NCBI RefSeq assembly: GCF_030269665.1
Contig: NZ_BSTS01000022.1
Location: 1-64,000, forward strand
Direction: 5' to 3'
Origin: Actinomycetospora sp. NBRC 106375
GTDB lineage: Bacteria; Actinomycetota; Actinomycetes; Mycobacteriales; Pseudonocardiaceae
Length of the DNA stretch: 64,000 bases
Below the pieces are notes generated by a model. That model saw only the letters and a program-made list of their open reading frames with translations. It did not search any database and was not told where the DNA came from. Below are positions 16,047 through 23,283 of the stretch, piece by piece. The translations under genes and the position numbers were made by a program. Numbering within the stretch: the first letter of the stretch is position 1; each line of letters opens with the position of its first letter.

Positions 16047-17567
16047 CTACGTCCACGATGCTGCCGACATCACTTCGTCACCCTCCCCCGGCTCCGTCGC
16101 CGCGGGGTATCCGCCGGCCAGGGCGGCCCCCTCCGCCAGCAGACCGGCAACGGCGGTCGCGGCGTGGCCGGCCTCGCGTTCGTTCCACCGGCGGCGCGAC
16201 GCGGCGCGGCGCTCCAGGCGACGTGCGGAGCGGCGGACCTGGAACGGATCGGCGCCGCCGGGGACTCGGCGGGCGCCGACCGTCTCGGCGTGGTCGTCGG
16301 GCCTGGCGTGGGGGATGCCCAGTTCCGAGAGGTCCGCCTCGGAGAACCGGTCCTCTCCACGTTGCTCGGCAGCGGTGGCCAACGCGCCGACTCGCCGGTA
16401 GGCCGTGCGGTAGTCGATCCCGCTCGCCACCGCGAGCCCTTCGGCACGTTCGGCCGCGTCGGTGAAACCGGCCGACGCCCGCTCCGCGAGCCGCTCGGTG
16501 TGCACCTCCATGTGGTCGACGACCTCCGCCATCAGGGACACGAGGACCGTCACGTACTCGAGCATGCTCAGGACCTCGCCGTACGTGTGGAGCCAGTTGT
16601 CGCTCTGGGCCGTAGGGGTGCGGACCGTCGTGAGCACGCCCGTGACCCGGCCGATCGCGAAGCTCGCCCCACCGCGGAGGACCGTCAGGGCGTAAGGATT
16701 GCGCTTTTGCGGCAGGTGCACCGAGGCGCGGCAATGGGCGTCGTGCAGACGGATGTAGTCGAAGGCGGGCGAGCAGAAGACCAGCAGATCCTCGGCCAGG
16801 CGGCTCGCGGTGAGGACGGCCTGACACGCCGACACCGCGACCTCGACGAGGGTGTCGGTCGCCCACATCGCGTCGCGGGTCGTGGTGACCTGCACCGGCA
16901 CCCCGAGCCGCTCGAGGTAGGAGCTGCGGTGCAGGGGCAGCGACGTTCCTGCGACACCCCCGGCGAGGACGGGCAGCCCTGTCGCGGCCTCTCTGGCCCG
17001 CCGCACGCGGTCGGTCTGCCGCTCCGCCTCGTGAGCGCTGCTGAGCAGGTAGTGCCCGAAGGTCGACACCTGGGCGGGCTGGAGGTAGGTCATGTCGGCC
17101 CACCACGCCTCGGCGAGCCCGACCGACCGGCGGGCCAGCACCGACGTGAGCCCGACACAGGCATGGTGCAGTCGGAGCAGGGAGTCCCGCGTCGCCAGCC
17201 AGAATGCGCACCGCTCGGCCTCGCGTCGGGTGCGGCCGAGGTGCAGCCGCCCCGCCACACTGCCCAGCCGTGCGGCGAGGTGGTGCTCGCGGCCGTTGTA
17301 GGGGTCGCCGTGCGTCGGGTCCCAGGGGAACTCCGAGGGGTCCAGACGGTAGAGGTCCAACAGTGCGTCGAGCAGTGTGGCCGTTCCGGTCGCGTCGAGC
17401 AGCCCTGCGTCGACGAGGGCGAGCACGTGCGTGATGTCGACGATCCCCAGCGACCTGTGCAGCAGCGGGCCGTAGGCGGTCTCGGTGCTGAAGCCGGACC
17501 GCACCAGCAGTTCGCTGGGGCCGCTGGCCAATCGGCCGCCCAGCCCGAGGTAGGGCACCGAGGTCAC
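16047..17567 (-). CDS. Aspartase/fumarase-superfamily lyase (argininosuccinate-lyase-like), CoM biosynthesis
   Basis: 506 residues. The superfamily signature reads SVHLPQKRNPY at about residues 282-292 (consensus GSSxMPxKxNP), so the first Ser and Lys-x-Asn are kept while Met is Leu. An HGDPYNGREH segment near residue 86 resembles the argininosuccinate lyase N-terminal active-site loop. In Xanthobacter two AFS proteins (XcbC1, XcbD1) serve CoM biosynthesis; XcbC1 eliminates phosphate from phosphosulfolactate to give sulfoacrylate. Which AFS protein here is XcbC1 cannot be told by eye. ATGA overlap with the PLP gene. Last gene of the operon. The C-terminal 80 residues are Ala/Arg-rich. Confidence 0.8.
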   Translation of the reverse strand: MTSVPYLGLGGRLASGPSELLVRSGFSTETAYGPLLHRSLGIVDITHVLALVDAGLLDATGTATLLDALLDLYRLDPSEFPWDPTHGDPYNGREHHLAARLGSVAGRLHLGRTRREAERCAFWLATRDSLLRLHHACVGLTSVLARRSVGLAEAWWADMTYLQPAQVSTFGHYLLSSAHEAERQTDRVRRAREAATGLPVLAGGVAGTSLPLHRSSYLERLGVPVQVTTTRDAMWATDTLVEVAVSACQAVLTASRLAEDLLVFCSPAFDYIRLHDAHCRASVHLPQKRNPYALTVLRGGASFAIGRVTGVLTTVRTPTAQSDNWLHTYGEVLSMLEYVTVLVSLMAEVVDHMEVHTERLAERASAGFTDAAERAEGLAVASGIDYRTAYRRVGALATAAEQRGEDRFSEADLSELGIPHARPDDHAETVGARRVPGGADPFQVRRSARRLERRAASRRRWNEREAGHAATAVAGLLAEGAALAGGYPAATEPGEGDEVMSAASWT

Positions 17568-18511
17568 GCTCCGTCCTCCCGCATCTCAGGAGTGCGGTCC
17601 AGCGCCTCGAGGGCTCCCGGCAGTCCGCCGCTCGCGACGAGCACACGAGGCACCCCGTCGTCTGCTCGACCCAGCCGCTCGGCCAGCGCCTGCCAGGTGG
17701 GCAGGCCGAAGACCGGGTCCGGGAGGACCCCGGTCGCGGCGAGCTCGCCGAGGGCCCCCGACCCCGGGGCCGGTCGTTCGGCGACCTCGAGGCACCGCAT
17801 CGCGGCGGCGGCCAGCTCCGGTCGCCTCGCCACGCCGGCCGCCTCCACCACCTGCTGCTCGATCCGTGCACGCATGACGTCCGCGGGTTTCTGCACCGAT
17901 ACCGCGACGACCTTCACCTCGTGCACGCCCGCACAGGAGAGTCCGAGGCAGACGCCCGCGGCGGTGGTGCCGCTGCCGGAGGGGAGCCATACCTCGGTGC
18001 CGGGCCGGGTGCCGCCCTGCTCGATGAGCTCGTCGGCCAGGGCCCGGTAGCCCAGCACGGCGACCGGGCTCGCACCCGCTCGGGGAACGGCGAGACACCG
18101 TCGGCCGGCCGCTCGAAGACCTTCTGCGACGTCGTCGACACGGGCGTTCACCGCCCCTGCACCGGAACAGGGAGCACGCTCGATGATCGCCCCGGCGGCG
18201 CGCGCGATCGCGACCACGGTGGGCTCGTGACCGGCGGACGGATCGAGCACGAGATGACAAGAGATCCCCAGCCTGCGGGCGGCGATCGCGGCCAATGCCG
18301 CCCGGTTGGAGTCGGCGCGCCCTCCGGTCACGAGCACCTCCGAGGCTTCGCGGCGAACGACGTCCGCGATCGCCTCGAGAGCGCGGACCTTGTTGCCCCC
18401 GAAACCCAGCCCGTTCAGATCCTCGCGCTTGAGGAGGAGGTGCGGGTGGCCGGGGACGGGGTGCAAGGGCGTGGGCCAACAGCCGAGCGCGACGTCGGTC
18501 ATCGTGGTCAT
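17564..18511 (-). CDS. xcbE1: PLP-dependent D-cysteine-desulfhydrase-like enzyme (XcbE1-like)
   Basis: 315 residues of fold-type II PLP enzymes. Cofactor Lys41 is in GGNKVRAL, the substrate loop TGGRADSNRAA lies near residue 68, and the phosphate-binding loop is SGSGTTAAG near residue 185. This matches ACC deaminase/D-cysteine desulfhydrase relatives, the family of Xanthobacter XcbE1 in CoM synthesis, where later steps are reported as decarboxylation, thiolation and reduction. The exact step here is not deduced. ATG at 18511 overlaps the upstream AFS stop (ATGA); the open frame extends to 18529, but that start is less likely. Confidence 0.82.
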   Translation of the reverse strand: MTTMTDVALGCWPTPLHPVPGHPHLLLKREDLNGLGFGGNKVRALEAIADVVRREASEVLVTGGRADSNRAALAAIAARRLGISCHLVLDPSAGHEPTVVAIARAAGAIIERAPCSGAGAVNARVDDVAEGLRAAGRRCLAVPRAGASPVAVLGYRALADELIEQGGTRPGTEVWLPSGSGTTAAGVCLGLSCAGVHEVKVVAVSVQKPADVMRARIEQQVVEAAGVARRPELAAAAMRCLEVAERPAPGSGALGELAATGVLPDPVFGLPTWQALAERLGRADDGVPRVLVASGGLPGALEALDRTPEMREDGA

Positions 18512-19863
18512 CCCCGACCCTGCCGCCACCGGTCGACGAACGCCACGGCGCTGGCCAGCGCCCGGTCCCCGACGTCGGCACCATCGAACGCCAGCCCGGT
18601 GTCCCGGACCCGGTCGTCGGCGTCGATCTCAGCCAGCCAGGAGCGCCCCGGCCGGGAGCGTGCCACGGCCGAACGGACCACGGCGAAGGCCTCGTCGCGA
18701 CCAAGTGATTCGGCGAGCAGGTTGACGACCTGCTCGCTCGTCGCGGCCGACCCGCTGCGGGCGAGGTTCTCGGCCATCCGCGCGGTGTTGACGTGGAGGC
18801 CGGCGACGAGCTCCGCGGCCGCCCGGGCCGCCTTCGCCAGGGCACAACACAGGTCGGGCAGGGCCACCCACTCGGTCTTCCACGCCCGTCCGTCGCGCTC
18901 GTGCTCGACCAGGGTCGCGGTCAGCAGCAGGCCCGCGGACGACCCCACCAGGTGGCGCAGGGTCACCAGATGCTCGCTGAGCTCGGGATTGCGCTTGTGG
19001 GGCATCGTGATGCTGCTGATCTGCTCCGGGTGGGCCGGCTCGGCCAGCTCGCCGATCTCCGTGCGCTGCAGTTGGAAGACTTCGTTGCCGATCCGCGCGA
19101 GGAGTCCCGCGACCAGCTGAGCCCAGCAGGCGAACTCCGCCACCGCGTCGCGGGAGGACCCCCACGGGAGCGGCGGAGCGGCCAGGCCGAGACAGCCACC
19201 GAAGGCCTCGAGTAGCTCGGGGCCTTCGGCGCCCCAGTAGCCCAGGCTCCCCACGGAGCCGCTCAGCGGAGCCGTCTCCCAGCGCTGCCTGCCCTCCTCG
19301 AGCCGGTCCAGGTGTCGTTCGCACTCCGCGGCCCACTGCGCCACCTTGAAGCCCACGGTGATCGGCACCCCTATCTGACCGTGGGTACGCGCCGCCATGG
19401 GTGTCGCCCGGAACCGGTCGGCCAGGACCGTGAGAGCGTCCAGCAACGCGCGCAGATCGGCGCCGACGAGGTTCCCCGTGTGCCGCAGGGTCAGCGAGGT
19501 CCAGGTGTCGGAGATGTCCTGCACGGTCACGCCGAGTCCCACGTGGGGGGCGGCCTCCGGCCCGACCGCGTGGCGTAACCAGTCGACGAGCCCCGCGGTG
19601 GAGTGGCCGGTCCGCCGCGTGGCCTCGGCGATGGCAGGGAGATCGAGCGGGGTGTCGGCAGCGACCTCCCCGATCCGCTCGGCCGCCTCGAGCGGGAGGC
19701 GTCCCAGGTCGGCCTGGACCTCGGCGACCGCCGCGTAGATCCGGAGCCAGGAACGGAGGCGGTGCTCCTCGGCGAACCACTCCCGGCACTCGGCGGTGAT
19801 CCAGAGATGGCCGTACTGGACGGAGTCACGCAGATGCGTCGCCGCGCTCGTCACATCAGTCAC
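18508..19863 (-). CDS. Aspartase/fumarase-superfamily lyase (PurB/CMLE-like), CoM biosynthesis
   Basis: 451 residues, the usual length of adenylosuccinate lyase/carboxymuconate cycloisomerase-type members. Signature SSITMPHKRNPE at about residues 283-294. A TVQDISDTWTSL segment near residue 112 holds the usual Thr/Gln/Asp active-site loop, and ARTHGQIGVPIT near residue 158 holds the conserved catalytic-acid His (TxHGQ). This is the second AFS protein of the operon; the pair parallels XcbC1/XcbD1. Its AFS subgroup differs from the argininosuccinate-lyase-like one, so they are not a recent duplication. Overlaps both neighbours by 4 bp. Confidence 0.82.
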   Translation of the reverse strand: MTDVTSAATHLRDSVQYGHLWITAECREWFAEEHRLRSWLRIYAAVAEVQADLGRLPLEAAERIGEVAADTPLDLPAIAEATRRTGHSTAGLVDWLRHAVGPEAAPHVGLGVTVQDISDTWTSLTLRHTGNLVGADLRALLDALTVLADRFRATPMAARTHGQIGVPITVGFKVAQWAAECERHLDRLEEGRQRWETAPLSGSVGSLGYWGAEGPELLEAFGGCLGLAAPPLPWGSSRDAVAEFACWAQLVAGLLARIGNEVFQLQRTEIGELAEPAHPEQISSITMPHKRNPELSEHLVTLRHLVGSSAGLLLTATLVEHERDGRAWKTEWVALPDLCCALAKAARAAAELVAGLHVNTARMAENLARSGSAATSEQVVNLLAESLGRDEAFAVVRSAVARSRPGRSWLAEIDADDRVRDTGLAFDGADVGDRALASAVAFVDRWRQGRG

Positions 19864-20783
19864 CGGGAGACCCCGTCGTTGTCGGGTCGTTGCTGCGTCA
19901 CGGCTTTCAGGGCGTCCCGGACCTCATCGTGGGTAGCTCCCCAGGGCACGACGGCGGTCTGCTCCCGGACCTGCAGGCCGCGCTCGAGCAGGCAGCACTT
20001 GGTGACGCGCGGACCGTCCACCGCGGGGAGCTTCGCGGGACAGAAGTCCATCCAGAGGGGCCGGTCGCCGTAGTGATGCTCGTGGATCTGCGCGGAGCGC
20101 TCGCACCCTATGAGCGTCCAGTCACCCCGTACGGGAGGACCGTCGTCGAGATAGTCGACACTCGAGCTCGAGGTCGAGGTCGTCGTGCCCGGCGCCGGCC
20201 CGGCGCCGGCGCAGGGCAGGAGGTAGCGACCCGGCCCACCTGCCCGCACCCGGGCCGGCAACGACACCAACCGGGCCCGTAGCTGCAGCGGGGGCAGATC
20301 CTCGTCGACGTCGATCGCCCGGTGGACCATGTCGACGAGCTTCGGCGGGTGTGGCGGGACCACTTCGTCCACCACGACCGGGACCGGTGCCGGGCGCCAG
20401 ATCATGTTGACGTGGGAGTGCCGACCGTGGACGACGTAGGCCGACACCCCGTCGGCTTGATGCCGGGCGGCAGCCGCGGCGAGTGCGGTGGCGTTGCCGA
20501 CGTCGACGTCGCCGTCCTCGATCCACACGATCTCCTCGGGAGCGGCGAGCAACCGCACGTCGACGACGTCCCGGAAGAGACCCTCACCCTCCTCCTCGGT
20601 CCGCACCGCGAGCAGCGCCGCCTCGACGCCCCAGCGCGCCACGATGAGCGCCGTGCGCCGGTACACCGGCCGGGCCCGGATGCGGTCGACCAGGTCCGCC
20701 AGCGAGTCGGGGCGCTCGACCCGCTGCACCGACAGCCCGCGATAAGGCCGCGAAATCGTGTTCGGCGCCGGGAGCGGGATCAT
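19860..20783 (-). CDS. Unrecognised His/Cys-rich protein in CoM biosynthesis operon
   Basis: 307 residues matching no family I can name. Visible: a His cluster HGRHSHVNMIW (His119, 122, 124), an acidic/proline strand VVVDEVVPPHPPKLVD, IHEHHYGDRPLWMDFCP (His234, 236, 237; Cys248), and a late KCCLLERG. Five Cys and many His suggest metal binding. No signal peptide or membrane segment. The ATG at 20783 overlaps the comA stop (ATGA) and its stop overlaps the next gene, so it is made with the CoM enzymes. The published bacterial route has five steps, and ComA, two AFS and one PLP protein account for four, so this is a candidate for the remaining step. Confidence 0.8.
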   Translation of the reverse strand: MIPLPAPNTISRPYRGLSVQRVERPDSLADLVDRIRARPVYRRTALIVARWGVEAALLAVRTEEEGEGLFRDVVDVRLLAAPEEIVWIEDGDVDVGNATALAAAAARHQADGVSAYVVHGRHSHVNMIWRPAPVPVVVDEVVPPHPPKLVDMVHRAIDVDEDLPPLQLRARLVSLPARVRAGGPGRYLLPCAGAGPAPGTTTSTSSSSVDYLDDGPPVRGDWTLIGCERSAQIHEHHYGDRPLWMDFCPAKLPAVDGPRVTKCCLLERGLQVREQTAVVPWGATHDEVRDALKAVTQQRPDNDGVSR

Positions 20784-21598
20784 CTGAGCGCCCTCGTGGT
20801 GGTGAGCTCGGCGGTGTCGGCCCGCAGGCCGAGGCGCAGGGTCTCCAGGGGAAGAACCTCCGTCGGGTCGACGTTGCCGAGATTCACCGCCGGGCCGAGG
20901 TGGCGGATCAGCCAGACCTGCTGGGCCCGGCGTGGCGCCTCGAACACCAGCCGCTCCAGCGGTATCTGGGTCGTGAGCCGGTCGACCATCTCCTCCCGGA
21001 CCCGACCGTCCGGCTCGTACAGCCCGACGGTCCCGGACTCCCGACCCTCCGCGACGGCGAGAGTTGCGCCCGCGTCGAGATCGGCCCCGATCTCGCCCAC
21101 CCATGCCGCCGGGTCGGCAGAGGCCGCGGGGTTCTTGCTGCCGGTCTCGGCGAGCACCACGAAGTCGGCCGCCAGCATGGAGATCAGCTCCCGCTTGGCG
21201 GTCGGCTCGATGAGGCCCAGCCCGTTCGAGACCTCCACCGCGCCGAAACCGCATGCCGCCGCCCACCGGGCGAACTCCGCTCGCCGACCCTGCGCCTCGG
21301 CGATCTCGAGGAACGTCCCGCCGGTGCACAGGGTCACCGAGGCTTCCCGGCACAGCGTGACCCGCTCGGCGAGGGCGGGGTCGAGGTATCCGGTCCCCCA
21401 GCCCAACTTCAGGAAATCGATCGACTCCCCGGCCAGATCGAGGTGCGCCCCGAGGAGCGTCGGGGGCATCCCCTTGTCCAGCACGTGGGTGATCCCCGAC
21501 AGGCGGGGCTTCCGCGTCCGTACGGGGAGGGACAGGAAACCCTCTTCGCCGCCCGCGAGAACGGCGGACTGGGGCTCGGGCAGCAAGGCCTCGTTCAC
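20780..21598 (-). CDS. comA: Phosphosulfolactate synthase (ComA / XcbB1)
   Basis: 272 residues. ComA family landmarks are clear: GITHVLDKGMP near residue 35, DFLKLGWGTGYLDP near residue 60, VTLCTGGTFLEIA near residue 88, CGFGAVEVSNG near residue 115. ComA adds sulfite to phosphoenolpyruvate to make phosphosulfolactate, the first committed step to coenzyme M in both archaea and bacteria. The start ATG overlaps the regulator's stop, and the stop overlaps the unknown 307-residue gene. Some ComA homologues have other roles, but the flanking AFS and PLP genes make the CoM role strong. Confidence 0.93.
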   Translation of the reverse strand: MNEALLPEPQSAVLAGGEEGFLSLPVRTRKPRLSGITHVLDKGMPPTLLGAHLDLAGESIDFLKLGWGTGYLDPALAERVTLCREASVTLCTGGTFLEIAEAQGRRAEFARWAAACGFGAVEVSNGLGLIEPTAKRELISMLAADFVVLAETGSKNPAASADPAAWVGEIGADLDAGATLAVAEGRESGTVGLYEPDGRVREEMVDRLTTQIPLERLVFEAPRRAQQVWLIRHLGPAVNLGNVDPTEVLPLETLRLGLRADTAELTTTRALR

Positions 21599-23151
21599 CG
21601 CTGTTCCCGGCGTGCGTTGGCGAACTCCCGTGCCGAGAGGAACAACCGGGCGGCCAGCTCGAGGTCGAAACGCTCGGCGGGATCGTCGAGCCGGGCACCG
21701 AGCAGCTGACGGATCACGCGCATCCGGTACTTGACCGACGACACGTGCAGATGCAGCAGGCGACCTGCCTCCTGAGGACTTCCTCGGGTGACGAGATAGG
21801 CGTAGAGCGTCTCCACGAGTGCGCCACCGAAGCGGTCGTCGGTCACGAGGTCACCGAGGACCCGCTCGATGAAGAACGGCACCTGGCCGGCCGAGACGGC
21901 GGTGAGCACCTCCGCCGAGGCACCCAGGTCGTCACCGATCGCCACCGTCGGGAGGTTGAGATAGACCGCGCCGTGGCGCTGCAGATGCGCCACGGCGCAC
22001 GAGGCCCGGTAGCTGGAGCGCAGCTCGTCACCGGCCTCGGCCTGGCGTCCGACGGAGACCGTCAGGCCGGGCACGGACACGGTGGCCAGGACGTCCTGCC
22101 AGGCCTCGGCTTGTGCCTGCGGCTCCGGGGTCCCCTCGTCCGCGTACACCCCGACCAGGGTCCCGTGCGCCGGCACCAGGGTGAGAGTGCTCAGCAGCGG
22201 GTGAGCGGCGCACGCCGGACGGAGCCGTTCATCGAGGGCGCGCGCCGACGGCTCGTCGATCCCATCGGGCAGCGAGATCACCACCGGGCGGCAGTTCGCG
22301 AGTCGCGACCGACCGGCGAACAGCAGTGAGAGCGGGGGATCTGCGGGCGTGTGGTCAGGGGCCAGCCAGCTCGTCAGTGCCATCCGTTGGCGGAGAATCC
22401 GGGTCTCGTCGAGGAGCTTGCGCCGCTGCAGCAGGAGCCTGCCGAGGCCGCGCAGGATCGTCTCCTCTCCGGCGCTCCACCATCCCGCGCCCGGGAGGGC
22501 CAACGTCCCGGCGACCTCACCGTCGTCGGCGACGATCATGGTCCTCGCCGGTGGGCCGGCGTAGGAGTGCTGCTCGGCCGGGCGACTCTGGGCGACGACG
22601 TGGCCGGAGGAGTCGAGCAGGACCACAGGGCCACCGAGCAGACGATCCGCGCCCACCACGAATCCTCGCGCGTCGTCCCGGGTGACGGCTTCGATCATGT
22701 CCGCGAGGGGCCCGACCGAGGGGGGAGGATCGATGACCTCCTCGACGTGATGTCGTGTGCGGCCATCGAGATGGGCCACCAACGCCTCGCGCACCCGCCG
22801 CCCCGCGGACGGAACCCGAGCGGTATCGGTCCCATCGAGGAGGGCCGTGGCCAGGCCGATCGCGAGGCGTGGCTCACCCGCCGCCGCCAAGACCGTCGGT
22901 GCTACGACGGCGAGCCACTCGGCATCGTCGACGCAGTGCGCCGGGCGCTCCACCGGAACGTCGCCGAGGCCCCGACCCCTCAACGTGAGGTGTCGGGTGC
23001 TCAGCAAGCGGATGACGACGGTCGCCGGGTCGGTGCGGGCCAGGTCCACCAGCACGGCCTCGGTGTCGCCGCGGACAGTGCCCCGCCGCGCGGGCCGCGC
23101 GGGCCGCGTTGCCGTCGTCACTCCGACGGCGTCAACAGCGGTGAGCGTCAT
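21595..23151 (-). CDS. PucR/CdaR-type transcriptional regulator of the CoM operon
   Basis: About 518 residues. The C-terminal PucR helix-turn-helix is visible: LVETLYAYLVTRGSPQEAGRLL, then LHVSSVKYRMRVIRQLLG. The long N-terminal sensor region includes a diguanylate-cyclase-like CdaR segment, and no ligand can be named. The ATG at 23151 has GGAGGG 8 nt upstream and is preferred over the 23220 start. It is the first gene of the coupled CoM biosynthesis operon and overlaps comA by 4 bp, so it probably controls its own operon. Confidence 0.82.
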   Translation of the reverse strand: MTLTAVDAVGVTTATRPARPARRGTVRGDTEAVLVDLARTDPATVVIRLLSTRHLTLRGRGLGDVPVERPAHCVDDAEWLAVVAPTVLAAAGEPRLAIGLATALLDGTDTARVPSAGRRVREALVAHLDGRTRHHVEEVIDPPPSVGPLADMIEAVTRDDARGFVVGADRLLGGPVVLLDSSGHVVAQSRPAEQHSYAGPPARTMIVADDGEVAGTLALPGAGWWSAGEETILRGLGRLLLQRRKLLDETRILRQRMALTSWLAPDHTPADPPLSLLFAGRSRLANCRPVVISLPDGIDEPSARALDERLRPACAAHPLLSTLTLVPAHGTLVGVYADEGTPEPQAQAEAWQDVLATVSVPGLTVSVGRQAEAGDELRSSYRASCAVAHLQRHGAVYLNLPTVAIGDDLGASAEVLTAVSAGQVPFFIERVLGDLVTDDRFGGALVETLYAYLVTRGSPQEAGRLLHLHVSSVKYRMRVIRQLLGARLDDPAERFDLELAARLFLSAREFANARREQR

Positions 23152-23242
23152 CGCCTTCGCCCTCCTCACGGTCGACCCGAATGGTCGGTGTCTCGGTAAG
23201 GCACACGCTAGGTCCGTCATGGCGGGGCCCCGGTGTCCGTGT

Positions 23243-23250
23243 TTGGCACA
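23243..23250. promoter_or_regulatory. TTGGCACA half-site upstream of the PucR-comA operon
   Basis: TTGGCACA lies about 95 bp upstream of the PucR start. The same 8 bases form the right arm of the inverted repeat at 25134-25150 near the GAF/AAA regulator start. A shared operator is possible; an 8-bp match by chance cannot be excluded. Confidence 0.25.
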
Positions 23251-23283
23251 CCTCCCCCGGAACCGCGGGCAGCGACGAACCAG

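Noticed and set aside
20784-21698. N-terminal extension of the 307-residue unknown protein
   Set aside because: Arg/Gly-rich shadow of comA. The ATG at 20783 gives the expected ATGA overlap.
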